A stretch of DNA of 64,000 nt from assembly GCA_963978895.1 (NCBI GenBank), contig OZ022247.1:6260437-6324436 (forward strand), in the 5' to 3' direction. The stretch comes from Erpobdella octoculata (Eukaryota > Annelida > Clitellata > Hirudinida > Erpobdellidae). Positions 25,651 through 38,404 of the stretch are shown piece after piece; position 1 is the first letter of the stretch, and every line of letters begins with the position of its first letter. Position numbers and translations under genes: made by a program. The notes under the pieces are model-generated. The model was not told the DNA's origin, made no database searches, and saw nothing but the letters and a program-made list of their open reading frames with translations.

Positions 25651-26009
25651 GCTCTCGCGTATTCTTTATTCCATGTTTATATATATATTATAGACTTATA
25701 TCTTCATAAAATGTATTTGCATTAATTTGGTATCTTTCTATTTCAAATATAAAAACGATTTTCAATAAACGAAGTTTTTTACGGTTCACTGGTTTCTTTT
25801 TTCAAAACTTTTTTCAAAACTTATTTTCAAAAATACACTACAAAAACTTATTTTTAAATAGCAAGGAAAAAACTTTAAATAATAAGACATTTTTAATGCT
25901 CAAACTAAACTATCTTATTTTATTAAAACTTAAAAATAAATGAGTGAATAGATTCAAAAAAGATGCCTTTAAAAAATAGATTAGTTTTCTTTAAAGGCTC
26001 CAACAGTAA

Positions 26010-26200
26010 TCCTAATAATTTGGTTTCCCCTGACTCTGGTGGTGGTCAGGGTAAGAAATCGAACTGTTTATAAAATCTTCTCCTCTGTGAAATATACCTC
26101 CATGCCAAATTTTGCCCATATCGGTCCAGCGGTTCGCATATAAGCAGTACACACACACACATACATACAAATACACACACACACACTTCTCTTTAAATCT
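26010..26200 (+). mobile_element. Interspersed repeat end with CACA tail
   Basis: GCCAAATTTTGCCCATATCGG then TCCAGCGGTTCG and an (AC)n/ATAC tail, the same architecture as 22800-23192 but a different tail. The preceding TGACTCTGGTGGTGGTCAGGG includes a short hairpin. Confidence 0.5.
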
Positions 26201-26390
26201 AAAGATATTAAATTATTAAACTGTACAAAATCGTTTTATTTTTTCGCATGCTTGTTTCGTCTTCTCAACATCAAACAACAAACAAACAAGCAAGCAGGCG
26301 ATCATCAGCAGCAGAAACCAGAAAGCAAAAGTGCAAGAAGAGTTTTTTGTTCCACGCACGACGATGACGAAGAAGTAATTAAGTTATCCG

Positions 26391-26432
26391 TGACGTAATG
26401 TTGATGACGTCAGCGATGATATCACTCACGTG
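26391..26432. promoter_or_regulatory. CRE and E-box cluster
   Basis: TGACGTAA at 26391, perfect TGACGTCA at 26405-26412 and CACGTG at 26427-26432 lie within 42 bases. No coding exon was recognised downstream on either strand. Confidence 0.3.
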
Positions 26433-26490
26433 ATCGTAGATACGTTAGCTGGAATTGGAAATCCATGGCGTTCAATGGAACGACCTTAAG

Positions 26491-26523
<33 letters not shown>

Positions 26524-27289
26524 CAGACAGATAAACAGTGTAACGGAAAGAGAGAGAGAAAATATAAGAGTAATGTAATTAACTTATTATTTTTATGATA
26601 ACCAAATTATTTGTAAATCTGTTCATCTTGTCTATATTATGCGTTAATTAACGGTTATATTAATTATTCGGTAATTAAAACCAGAAATAAAATTACCTAT
26701 AGAAATAAATAAAATGGTCCACAAAATGAGGAGTGTTATAAATCGAGAAGTTTTCGTGCGGAAGTATTCGTTTCCGATTTTGATGGGTGGGTGGGACGTT
26801 AGTTCAATCAGTGGTCATCTAATGAATGGCCACCAGTTGCAGGAAATTATACATCACAGAACACGACCTTCTCATCATTCTCGTCATGACAAGTCCACTG
26901 AATGTGTATGCACGTGAGTAATTTTGGTGGAGATGTTTCAGATTTTGTAGAAATAAGTTGAGAATGTTTTGACAAATTTTTCTTTAAAAAATTTCAGACT
27001 ACGCGATTTGCAAAAAAAAAAAGTTTTTTGAAGACAGGGTCGACCCCGACAACCTCGAAACTTTGACTAAAAATGTGCAGGGTGCCCCAATATAGGGTTT
27101 TTTTTTAGTAGAAATCCTCCCTGTCATCCACCACATTGAAACGACTTTTCTGAACATGATGTCAGTTGCTGTGCGCCGCCATGTATGTTTAAAGCTTGTT
27201 TATTGTCTACATGATTGCTTGTATGTTTGTCCTTTTCTTTGAACTCGTTCACCTTTTTTTCCTCTCCAACCGTACCTACGCTCATACAT

Positions 27290-27640
27290 TGGCACACCTA
27301 ACTTACACTGGTTCATCCAGCTTTACAGTAGTGCTTCATACCCTATATTGGTGCCGAATATACTATTACATTGGTACCCCATGCCTTATATTGATACATC
27401 GTACCCTATATTTCTATATTGGTGCATCATACTCTATATTAGTGCATCATACCCTACATTGGTACAACATACACTTCTACATTGGTGCATCATACCCTTT
27501 ATTGGTGCAGAATACACTCCTACATTGGTGCAACATACACTCCTACATAAGTGCTTCATACGCTACATTGGTGCAACATACACTCCTACATAAGTGTATC
27601 GTACCCTATATTTGTGCAAAATACACTCCTACATTAAAAC
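27290..27640 (+). repeat. ACATTGGTGCATCATACCCT-type minisatellite
   Basis: About thirteen imperfect units of 24-28 bases, each with a TACATTGGTGCA core and a CATACACTCC or CATACCCTAT second half. Confidence 0.85.
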
Positions 27641-27719
27641 AGCCTATACTGATTAAATGCATATGTTTTCGTGGAGATATTGCTGAAGTGGAATTTATTG
27701 TGAAAACACGGCAGTAAGT

Positions 27720-28185
27720 TTCAGCAATTTGGCGAGGCGGATCGATAAAACGCAGAGCTTTTAAGACGACGGAACATGAGACGGAAAGTAAGAAAAAAAG
27801 ATACCAAACAGAACATATCTTCATCGTGTCAGGGAAATTGTCCTCTCTTCTTGGACGTCGTCAAAAGCAGTGCAGTCTCATTGAGGCTTGAAAGGCAAGT
27901 TTAAATCTTCAGCGGCACAACATTTCGGCTGACCCGGTGTCATTCAGGAGAGGTCGGGAGCGATACTCGCCGCTCCCGGATTCGAGGTTTACGAACTGGC
28001 ACGTATCAGGAAGTGAATAGCACCGGTCGAATTGGAACGCCGTAAAAAGGAATTATTCCAGCATTCAAGAGGCAATCCGACGGGAAGTCTCACTGGTGAC
28101 GGGGACGAGGTAGTCCCTGGAGGACCATTAGTGTGTATCTCACATGTAACATGTGTGCTGATGACCGGTCCATTCGTATTCCTTT
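27720..28185. other. GC-richer unique sequence of unknown nature
   Basis: Locally GC-rich for this window (for example CGATACTCGCCGCTCCCGG) with several short open frames but no splice-consistent exon that I recognise. It could be a UTR, a lncRNA or old transposon sequence. Confidence 0.35.
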
Positions 28186-28257
28186 CTCTCTCTTTCTTTC
28201 TTTCTTTCTCTCTTTCTTTCTCGCTCTCTCTCGCTCTTTTTATTTCTCTATCTTTTT

Positions 28258-28297
<40 letters not shown>

Positions 28298-28310
28298 CTC
28301 TTTCCTTCCT
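28186..28310 (+). repeat. CT-rich pyrimidine tract
   Basis: (TTTC)n and (CT)n, about 120 bases of nearly pure pyrimidine. Confidence 0.9.
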
Positions 28311-28339
28311 TCTCAAATGTTGTGCCGCGTTGAAATCAC

Positions 28340-28770
28340 TCACCATTGACGACATCATCATCATCATCACTATGATTGCATCGTTATATTATATGGGGGT
28401 TGTTGCGCAGTCCAGAACAAACAGCCTGCCACACGCATGTTCAACATCACCATCAATATCAACATCACATCGTCGTAATAACCACATCATAACCACTAGT
28501 GTGATAATAATCACCACATCATTACATTAATTACGCCATAATAATCACATTATCGTTACTATCATCACAGCATCACATCATCATCACATTATTGCCACTA
28601 TCATCACAACATCGCATTATTACATCATCATCATCATCATCACCATCATCATCATATGATTGCCACATCATCACATTACCTTTATTATCATCACAACATC
28701 CCATCATCGTCACATCATCATCACATCATCGTCACATCATCGTCACAATCATCAAAACGAGCACATCACT
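28340..28770 (+). repeat. Degenerate ATCACATCATC repeat
   Basis: Imperfect CATCATCACAT triplet-based units without coding sense. Confidence 0.7.
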
Positions 28771-29037
28771 AGATTGATGTGCTCTTTATTAGCGTCTTGT
28801 TGAATACAAAAGAAAATTTGGAAACTTTAAAAAATATTTTAATCCACCTCTACTTTCAGCTTTTTATTTAATAAAATTTTGCAAAGAAAAATTAAAACAC
28901 AATTTTCTCCAACTCCATTCATACAAATTAAATTTTAAAAGTTCTAACATACATCAAACTGACCACTGCGTAATTCAAATAAATTTCAGGCACGTGCTTA
29001 CATTTATGTTTATATTTCCATCAAGGAAGTAAACAAT

Positions 29038-29772
29038 TTAATATATTTTAAGATTTTCCAGCCAACGCTCAGCAATGTAAACAGCTTCTTCATGTTTACT
29101 CCAAGGAGGTGTTAAGCACGCTATGACGAAAAGGGTCGCCATTTCATTAAGCTCGTTTATAAGCACTTTAGTGGCTGGAAGCTCGGAAAGTTTCGGCTGG
29201 AAGAATAATTGGGCGATGTTTCTCCATTTTTCCAATCAGTTCAGAGAAAAATTTCAGCTTGAGAGATAGGCAGAAAGATATAGGGAAAAGAAGGAAGAGA
29301 GAGAGAGGGAGAGAGAGAGAACTGCTGCATCCATTTCAGAATTGAATTGCAGAACTTATTTTCTGACATTGAAGAATTCTTTCAATACTTGCGATTGTCA
29401 TCGGATTTATTCGACAAAAGAGAAAGAGAAAGAGAGAGCTTTGTGGTAATAAATTCCTCAAATCATTCCGCTAAGTGCTTTCGCTAAATGAACGATGGAG
29501 AAGCCGTTTAAAATTTGTTCCCTAAATAAATAAAAAAGCCTTAAGAAATATAATTTGAAAAATAAAAATAGTAAAACAAAGAAACTGAACAATGGTTTGT
29601 TGATCGTAAAAGTGGTTGAGTAAAAGCTGACCAATCTAGTTGCATCAGCAAGTCGGCTGTCGTAAACTTCAGCTCTAATGGACTGAGAATGAGATGAGAG
29701 TTGACATTGGACCAGAAATGCTCTGAGGTCGTCTTGGGACAATCCTTCCTTTCTTTCTCTTTGCAACTCCAT
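29038..29772 (-). CDS. Candidate two-exon coding segment of unknown function
   Basis: I do not recognise the product. Exon candidates are 29632-29772 (phase 0 donor TTG/GTCAGC) and 29038-29196 (acceptor TTCTTCCAG, phase 0, stop at 29038). Joined they give about 99 residues of normal composition: an acidic/basic helix-prone start (MELQRERKEG), then LRAFLVQCQLSSHS, and a C-terminus with ACLTPPWSKHEEAVYIAERW. Whether the ATG at 29772 is a start or merely follows an acceptor (GCGGAG) is unclear, so upstream exons may be missing. The segment stands out from surrounding repeats by even codon use and lack of internal repetition. Confidence 0.3.
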
Positions 29773-30484
29773 CTCCGCGTCCACCCACGGAAAATCGAAA
29801 AATAAAACAAAAAATAAATGCAAAAAGGACAAAAAACAACAATGAAAATGCTGCAAAATGTTGACAATTACAAAATAAGATCATCCTTAGGAATCAAAAA
29901 GATTTGCATTGAGGAAGTCAAGTCTCGGTAACTGGAAGACAATAAAGAAGATTAGCGAGATGCTGAACGCAAGATTTCTGCATTTCGTAGAATCATACTA
30001 CGACTAAACAGGGCGAAATACATCCGTGATATTATCCGAATGTTAATTGTCCAAATCGCATAATCTCCGAGTCGTAACTTCATCATACGCACACAATTTA
30101 TATATTTATATACACACATATATTTAAATATTCAGTTATGAGTCTGTTTTTTATCAATAAAAGTTTTTAAACTTTTTTGTCATAATTCAGCCTTCCTTAA
30201 CTTTCCGCTTGGCAACACAAATTCCCAAACGACCCCGCATAAACCTCCTCCTTGTAAAGGAACAAAACAATCGCAACGAGATGCGTCCATGTCTCTTCTA
30301 GAAAGCTTATCTTTTTCTGAGTTTTTTTCTCTTTCTTTTGAAACAATTAAAAGTTAAATATATTTTAATTTTAAAAAAGTAACAAGATAATTAAAAATCT
30401 GATTTTTTTTGTGCATATAAATTTTAAATGCGAGAGAATAATCAAAATTGTGGTGATGCAGGTAAGAAATCGCATTTGGAGCAA

Positions 30485-30690
<206 letters not shown>

Positions 30691-31066
30691 TTTTTTTTGT
30701 GATTCTCTCGACTATCATCCTCGTTATCATCATCATTATCACCACCATCACAATCGTCATTAGCACTAGCATTGCTATTGCTTTTGCCAACAGAAGGGCT
30801 GTTCTTACTGACTTTACGAGCACTGTAACGACCAAAATGACCACAACTGGCGCCATCAATATCACCTTCAAACGATCGCTTTATGTCATAATCATTGACA
30901 CTTTTGACATGTCTTAGGACAATCGTCATCATTATCATTACCTCTAATAGCATCACCATCGCCACTATCATTATCATCATCATCATCATCGATGAGGTAA
31001 TGATGATGTCATTACATTATTACCGATATCCTTGTCATCATCAGCGTTGTCAATGTCACCAAAATC

Positions 31067-31110
<44 letters not shown>

Positions 31111-31149
31111 ACCAACATAATCTTCTCCTTACATCATTGTAAACCATAA

Positions 31150-33265
31150 ACTAAGAAATCGACTGTTCCAGAAAATAAGGACTTACAGTATTATCCGGTT
31201 TAAATCATCTGCAAAACATGGCTAGGTCATACTTGTACTAAGTATTTCCCCGTGATATTATTGCACGCAGTAAATTCTGGCATTTTTCGAACTGAAGAAT
31301 TTCCCAGTGATATTGTTGTATGTGTGAAAAATCTTATATAAATTCTGCAAAGCAAGTGGGTCCCTTAGAAATTCACCATTAATTAAAATATTAGAAATTT
31401 ATATTCAGTGAAATATTATATTATATATAACATTATGTTTTATAATAAATATAATATCATATTCTATGTTAAATATATTTTTTAACTATATAATTCAACA
31501 GAAACTGATCTCAGATGATTGACATAAATCTGCCAACTAACTAGCGGACGACGATGCATAACTTGGAGACAATATGAAAGGGAAAATATTTAGAACTTCC
31601 TTCTAAAGGTGACTGTCAACTGCGATGGTTCCATGTTTATACTTCTCTCCAGATGTACATCAATACCTCGATGAATTTATTTACGTATTTATAACTTATT
31701 TGTCGTAATATTGAATTTAGTGAGAAACTGGACGTGTGTGTTTGTGTGTTTTTGTTTGTGTTGTATTGTCTGTGAACCTTTCTCTTTCGGTTTTAGTTTA
31801 CAAACTTACTGTTTTTTCTTTGAAACATGTTCAAAAAATCGATCAAAAAATTTAATAATTTTTGTTTTTCATTCAAAAATATTTTTGCAAAATATATATA
31901 TTAAAAAAAAGGAAATTATAGCAATTATATAACATTTCCTTCATAATCTGATCGAGAATAGAGTTCTACTTCTTATTTTCCAATCTTCGAATAATTTGGT
32001 TTTTCTCTCCGAAATAGAATTGAAAAAAAAAAGGTTTTCTCACAAAAAAAGACAGATGTTCATAAAGCACCTTTCCAATTTCATTTCGAGCCTGTCTCCC
32101 CTCCGCCACACCCCGCGACGACTTTTCCTTCTCGACCCTCCTCTTCCCTCGCCATCCAATCTGTATGGACCTGGACATTTGAATTTATGGCCATCGAGCT
32201 CACCAGACCCGCAGGTTCTTTTGTCCACGAGATTTGAAATCTATGCTGATTTTACATGGGAATATGATATTTCAAGCGAAACCGTCCGACTAAACAGTGG
32301 ACATTCATAAAGTGAGCGCTATAGCATTTTTTTATTATTATTTGTTCATTGTATGCGCATCAAATATGAATTTCACGCAGTAAGATGTATCTACGTAGTT
32401 TAGGCGTGCGATTATTTCTTGTGCAGAAACGTCAAAGAAAAAAGTCAAAAGAAAAAAAGAAAACATTTAAGAGCGTGCAGCTTTCTCTGGTCGCTTGAAC
32501 GTTCGTTGATACGAGATTTGCCGCATCGCTAAGCTAAGAATGGCATCGAACTGCGATTGCGCCGACGTACAATTGGAGAATCTACAATGCAAATGAATGC
32601 AGAAAGTCAACTATTTGTTACTGGGGGTTGTGGCACCAGAGGGCAGCCAGAGATTTAGTGAATATGATACAAATCGCTGCTTGGCCGCATGGGCTGGAGA
32701 CCACCGCTTCAAATAAATGTCCGTTTTGGAATGATTAGCGTCTGTGTGTTTATGTGCCCGTGTGCACGAAAGTAAGTACAATGCACATGCGTGTATTTCT
32801 CTGTGTGTTTGTATTGGCGTGTGTGTGTGGGGGGTGTGGCGATATGATCATGGATTTTTTTTACAAAAAAGAAAACATCGTTTTATATTTTTGTTTTTTA
32901 TGTTGGCGTATTTATGCATTCATTTAAGATAAAAAATCAATAAAAAGCAATGAAGAATATTCATATGATTAATTAAATAAAAAGCCTTCTTCGCCAAGCA
33001 TTAAACAACGAAGATTAAGAATGCAATTGTATTGTGATTTAGTAGATGCTCCCGTGCGGACTACAGATTGGTATTTTGTCACAATCCGTACTTACATAAG
33101 TTCTTACCTACACATGTACCTACGATGAGAAATACTTATGAAGCATAGGAGAGTGGAGACTATATTTTCGATAGAAAACAATTTCCAGGTAACCATTGAA
33201 CATAAAATGGTGTTTTCGTCGTAAAACTCAGAATGAGTTAGTGGTCTCATGGCAGGGAGTGTCTG
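31150..33265. other. Mixed unique sequence without a supported gene
   Basis: A GC-rich patch at 32080-32230 and another at 32480-32710 have short open frames on both strands but no recognisable protein or consistent splice pairs. A GTGTGTGTGG purine/pyrimidine patch lies near 32800-32840. Confidence 0.4.
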
Positions 33266-33269
33266 AAAC

Positions 33270-33945
33270 GAGTGAGTGAGTGAGTGAGTGAGTGAGTGAG
33301 TGAGTGAGTGAGTGAGTGAGTGAGTGAGTGAGTGAGTGAGTGAGTGAGTGAGTGAGTGAGTGAGTGAGTGAGTGAGTGAGTGAGTGAGTGAGTGAGTGAG
33401 TGAGTGAGTGAGTGAGTGAGTGAGTGAGTGAGTGAGTGAGTGAGTGAGTGAGTGAGTGAGTGAGTGAGTGAGTGAGTGAGTGAGTGAGTGAGTGAGTGAG
33501 TGAGTGAGTGAGTGAGTGAGTGAGTGAGTGAGTGAGTGAGTGAGTGAGTGAGTGAGTGAGTGAGTGAGTGAGTGAGTGAGTGAGTGAGTGAGTGAGTGAG
33601 TGAGTGAGTGAGTGAGTGAGTGAGTGAGTGAGTGAGTGAGTGAGTGAGTGAGTGAGTGAGTGAGTGAGTGAGTGAGTGAGTGAGTGAGTGAGTGAGTGAG
33701 TGAGTGAGTGAGTGAGTGAGTGAGTGAGTGAGTGAGTGAGTGAGTGAGTGAGTGAGTGAGTGAGTGAGTGAGTGAGTGAGTGAGTGAGTGAGTGAGTGAG
33801 TGAGTGAGTGAGTGAGTGAGTGAGTGAGTGAGTGAGTGAGTGAGTGAGTGAGTGAGTGAGTGAGTGAGTGAGTGAGTGAGTGAGTGAGTGAGTGAGTGAG
33901 TGAGTGAGTGAGTGAGTGAGTGAGTGAGTGAGTGAGTGAGTGAGT
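33270..33945 (+). repeat. TGAG tetranucleotide microsatellite, about 168 copies
   Basis: About 675 bases with no interruption that I can see, the longest perfect tract in the window. Confidence 0.99.
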
Positions 33946-34389
33946 TTGGGTACATGGGCAGTATATGGTCATTCCTTGTAAGAGTTTATGAATTCTGGAA
34001 AATGCCTTCCGAGCCCATTTACATTCAGTTATTCAATGCATTTTTTGCATTGTTTTTCTAGTAATACATCGTTGTTAGAATATAAAAAGATCGTTTCAAC
34101 TCTTCCCATAACTGCAAAAGAAACAAATTAAATTAATCTTGATGATGATTTCATGGACGCCATGCTACACTACAGGTGCAATACTTCATGAAGAAGAAGT
34201 ACCTTTAGTACCTACATAACTTCTTCCCTGCTCCATAACACCACTTCCGACACACCTGGGTGCGTTTTTATAAAATATCGCCGCTGCAGTGCAATTTTAT
34301 CTCGCCATCACGGCCTACCTTCCAAGAACTGTCTCATTAAAGTTCTACTTAACCGCCCTCCAGGGTTATTCAGCAATTCGTCACATGTT

Positions 34390-34515
34390 TGTCTGTCTGG
34401 GTACAAACAGACAGGCATACATACGTATGTCTGGGTACATACAGACAGGCATACATACGTATGTCTGGGTACATACAGACGGGCATACAAACGTATGTCT
34501 GGGTACATACAGACG
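34390..34515 (+). repeat. 34-base minisatellite
   Basis: Between three and four copies of GTATGTCTGGGTACATACAG plus an ACAGGCATACATAC half; unit junctions form the palindrome CATACGTATG. Confidence 0.9.
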
Positions 34516-35324
34516 GACGTGTGACATTCGTATGGCTTTTAGAAGTCAATGACATAAAGTCACATTGAAAATAAACAAGTTTTAAATTTAAAAAAATGAA
34601 CATTGTCTAATGAATGTTCGTTCAGGTAAAAGCTTCTGATCTCAAATAATTTTTAAATAAATCCTGGTCAACCAAAAGAAATCTTTAGATATAAATGATG
34701 CAAAGACTTTGTAAACAAAAAATAAAGAGAGAAAGAGACAAATATCTTAGCTGAAAGCTTACATTTTCAGTTGCATTCTTTTTTCTCCTTTTTCATTAAT
34801 ATTTATAACATTTAAAAAATACAAAAACAAAAAAAAACTCCAAACCTAAAAACCTGAAAAGTTTTACTAAAACTAAGCCATCGATTTTTTAGGAGCTTTC
34901 AAAAAAAACTCCAATATTGAGATGAACGAATAGGAAACACGAAGCTCTTCACGACCGGCAATTTCCTTCTCACACGGCGGTCGTTGACGGGGCAGGTGGT
35001 GTCTGCCACCGCTTGGCAACTTTTCAATTTTTCCAACAATTTTTTATTTTATTTTTATTGTTTAAGTTTTATTTTATTGCAAAATAATTTAATAAACGCT
35101 TTTAAGAAAATTGTTCATGCAACACAACAAGTTATTTATTTCATCCAATTTCATCTATATACTATAAATTATGTATGTTGATGATATATAAATGACTGTC
35201 TGTGTGTGTGTATGTATGTCCTTTATGCATTGCTAAACCATTCATCTGGTCGTAATGAATTTTTAACATAACCTTGAGAGTCAATAGAGGAAGGTTTTTG
35301 TAAAAACAAAATTGAGATTGGTAT

Positions 35325-35535
35325 CAAAATGAGCGGGAGCCGGAGAGCGAGCGGAAACGGGAACATGACAATGAGCCGGAACGGGAAAGCAGGCGGGAAC
35401 GGAAAAGCGACCGGGAATGACAGAACAAGTGGAAGCGGGAAAGCGAGCGGGAACGGGAAAGCAAGCTGGGAAGGAAACGGGAGCAAGAGAAAAACGATAA
35501 AAAAACCTCGAAAAATCCCGGGCAACGCCGGGTAC
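35325..35535 (-). repeat. CGCTCCCG-type dispersed repeat, copy 4, with a GC-rich hairpin end
   Basis: About 170 bases of GGGAACGGGAAAGCGAGC-type units followed by ACGATAAAAAAACCTCG and the hairpin CCCGG/CCGGG at about 35518-35533. On the minus strand the order (hairpin, TTTTTTTATCGT, CGCTCCCG units) matches copy 3. Confidence 0.75.
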
Positions 35536-36397
35536 CCCCAAGTAGTTCATATTATTTGACTTCATTCTTTTCGTCCTAAAATAAGACAGGTAGACTAATT
35601 TATTGGAAACAAGTGAAAGTTAATTTTTTAAATTGAAAACAAGCTTTTAGGATTGCTAAAAAAATTTCATAGCGACATCGTATTGTATAAATATTACCCC
35701 GGTGAATAGTAAATAAAAGTTACTATAACGATAAAAGTTTTGTCGTCATTATCATATGTTTCTTCAATTTATTTTTTAGTAATTTTGGTTTCTTAAATTT
35801 TCTTTGTTTAATGAACATATAATTTCTTTGAAGTGGGTTAATTGTACATGCTTTGATTAACTTTTATTTTTCCGGATGTCCATGGGATGTCCGCGGACGT
35901 TTAAAAGCTCGGGAGATCATTATAAAATAACCCAACTTCAAAAAATTTAAAGTTTAATTTTTTTTTAAATATATATGACAAAATTTAAAAACAACAATTA
36001 TTAAAAAATAAATTAAAGAAACATAGGATAATGACGACAAAAATTGTCATCGTCACAATAACTACAACATTTTTTTTACTAATCACCGGGGTAATAATTT
36101 AACGATACGATGTCGCTATAAAATGTTTTATCTATCTTGAAACCATGTTTTAATTTTTTAAATTAACTTTCACTTGTTAAAATGATCTTCCGAACTTAAA
36201 ATCGTCCGCTGACATCCCATAGATATCCAGACAAGTGAAAGTTAATGAAAGTATATAATAAAAAGACAGACATACAGAGAAAAAATCCAGATACACAATC
36301 GAACAGACAAGTAAATATAAATAAAACGAAGAAAATAATGTTGATTCGGTTTTTTTACTAAAATTGTAATATTAGTGCCATTATCATCAATATTATT

Positions 36398-36440
36398 ATT
36401 ACTAGTGGTTTTGCCCGTCCCAAGGACGGATGTTTTAAAA
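36398..36440 (+). mobile_element. Transposon-end-like hairpin
   Basis: CTAGTGGTTTTGCCCGTCCC followed by AAGGACGG; CGTCC/GGACG forms a perfect 5-bp stem with a three-base loop. The CTAGTGGTTTTGCCCG start resembles repeat ends at about 20102 and 35520. Confidence 0.4.
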
Positions 36441-36499
36441 TTACGATGAACTTTGGATACATTTTTTGGATTAATATAAGTTTAATAAGTATTTTGTTA

Positions 36500-36785
36500 T
36501 TTATTTATTTATGTATTTATTCATTTATTAATTTACTTATTATTTATTTATGTATTTATTTATTTACTTACTTACTTACTTACTTATTTATTTATTTATT
36601 TGTTTGTTTATTTATTTATTTATTTGTTTGTTTATTTATTTATTTATTTGTTCGTTCGTTCGTTCGTTCGTTCGTTTGTTCGTTCGTTCGTTCATTCATT
36701 CATTCATTCATTTATTTGATTATTTATTTATTTGATTATTTGTTTATTTATCTATTTATTTATTTATTTATCCATTTATTTATTT
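36500..36785 (+). repeat. TTAT/TTCG tetranucleotide microsatellite
   Basis: (TTAT)n with internal (TTAC)n, (TTCG)n and (TTCA)n blocks, showing stepwise motif turnover. Confidence 0.95.
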
Positions 36786-37335
36786 ATAATTTTACAATGA
36801 AAAAATTGTTTTATCGTTCGTATACATTCCAAAACAAATGAAAAGAAAAAAATTAGATTAAAATATTAATAGTTCTTTATATTTTGAATCAATTTAAGTA
36901 AGGTAAATATTTTTTAATTTATTTAATTAAATAAAAATATATAAAAAATGTATTTATATAATTATTTATTATATATAAATTAATTTGTAATAGATAGCAG
37001 ATCGTCACATAAAAACGTCTTACACAGACATGGGCTATTGTATATATTAATATTTTTTATTGTTATATAATATATTCTTACTGTATTAGTAATAACTCAA
37101 ATAATAATGTAGTGACTTGAAAAAATCTGATAAATATTTTATTATTTATTATATATTTATTTGGAAATTAAAATCTTAAAACTCAAAATAAAAAACCTGG
37201 GTGAGAAAAAAACGATAAATTGTGATGTTTTCATTCTGACGAATTGAAGCGCCATAACTCAAGGCTAACTTTACTTCTGTCGTTATTAATGGTGGCCAAT
37301 GATAAATGGCGGAGTGGGCGATAATGGAGGGTCTC

Positions 37336-37344
37336 TATAAAAGG
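37336..37344 (+). promoter_or_regulatory. TATA box candidate
   Basis: TATAAAAGG in a locally GC-richer stretch (TCTCTATAAAAGGACGG), a close match to the metazoan TATA consensus. It could start the transcript of the candidate gene at 37678-38404. Confidence 0.35.
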
Positions 37345-37677
37345 ACGGATTGGTAAATAATGGTTCGAAATAGCGAAAATCAGCTGAAAGACGTCGATTT
37401 ACTTAATTGGCGCCAATGGCGTGCGCCGAAGATTGATGACAACGGCGCACAAAATCATCACGTCAATTTGACAAAACAAAATTCCTCAATAAAAAAAAAC
37501 TAAAACTAAACAAAAAAACGTTAACTTTTAACGTCAATGGCCAATAACGTAAATGGCTTGCACTAGAAGACTTGTAATGGCAGCAGTAGTGGTGGGTCTC
37601 ACAGAAAGTGGAATCTAATCTGGGCACAGTTAGGGCGTCGTTAGGAACGCAAATCTTTTAAATTGTCCGTTGATGTG

Positions 37678-38404
37678 ATGGCACGGATTGATTGTACACT
37701 TTCCAGAGAAAGCAGCAAGGTAAGAGTTACGTTTTTACGTACGTACGTATACGTACATATAGGTCCGTGTGTATTGTATAGATATACAATCAATTCGCCA
37801 GTTGTCAAATTGGCTTTTTAATAATTAAGGCTGTGGTGCAGAAAGAAGATACTGCAAACAAATCACGAGTTTGTTTATACAAAAGAGAAGGTATTAAAAA
37901 AACAAAAGTTTATTCCGTAAATTATCAGAGCTCAAAATTGTGGTCACGTTTATCGGTTGTTATATTGAGGCGATTCGTCTGTGGATCGGACGAATGCACT
38001 CATTCACACGCGCGCACAAACATCGGATTGATTCAAATTTCATTTCATTTCAAACAGCTCGAGCGAAAAATACGTGGAATAACATTATTATCCCCGAAGT
38101 GTGTTGTTTCTTCTGCTCCCTTTTTTTCTCAATATTTTATTTGCTAAGAGTCCACTCGTATAAGCCGTTGCTTGATCATCCAATCATTAATAATGACCTT
38201 GTCAAATGTCGAAAGGTCGTTTATAACAGAGGCCTCGAAGCGAAAATTAATCTTCAACGAAAACGCTTCCTACGCGAAAATACAGCCGAAAGAAATATTA
38301 GTGTCCACCCGACATATAAATTAGATAGAGATTTCCGTGCTTTAAGCCGTATTCCTGGCCAAATAGACGGCCGACTAAAAGCTCTAGCCATCCGGAGAAG
38401 TTAG
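37678..38404 (+). CDS. Candidate three-exon gene of unknown function (118 residues)
   Basis: I do not recognise the product. Model: 37678-37719 (ATG to a strong AAG/GTAAGA donor), 37830-37890 (AG/GC acceptor, phase 1 donor GTATTA), 38151-38404 (acceptor AAGAG, stop at 38404). Phases agree. The last exon encodes about 84 residues with ordinary composition, rich in basic residues (KRKRF, LKALAIRRS at the end), unlike the repeat-derived frames around it; its C-terminus ends RRS. A TATAAAAGG box lies about 340 bases upstream. A longer unspliced frame also covers the last exon (37940-38404) and is the alternative. Without homology evidence this remains a prediction. Confidence 0.35.

Noticed and set aside
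33104..33972. 283-residue THSL-repeat frame
   Set aside because: Direct translation of the TGAG tract.
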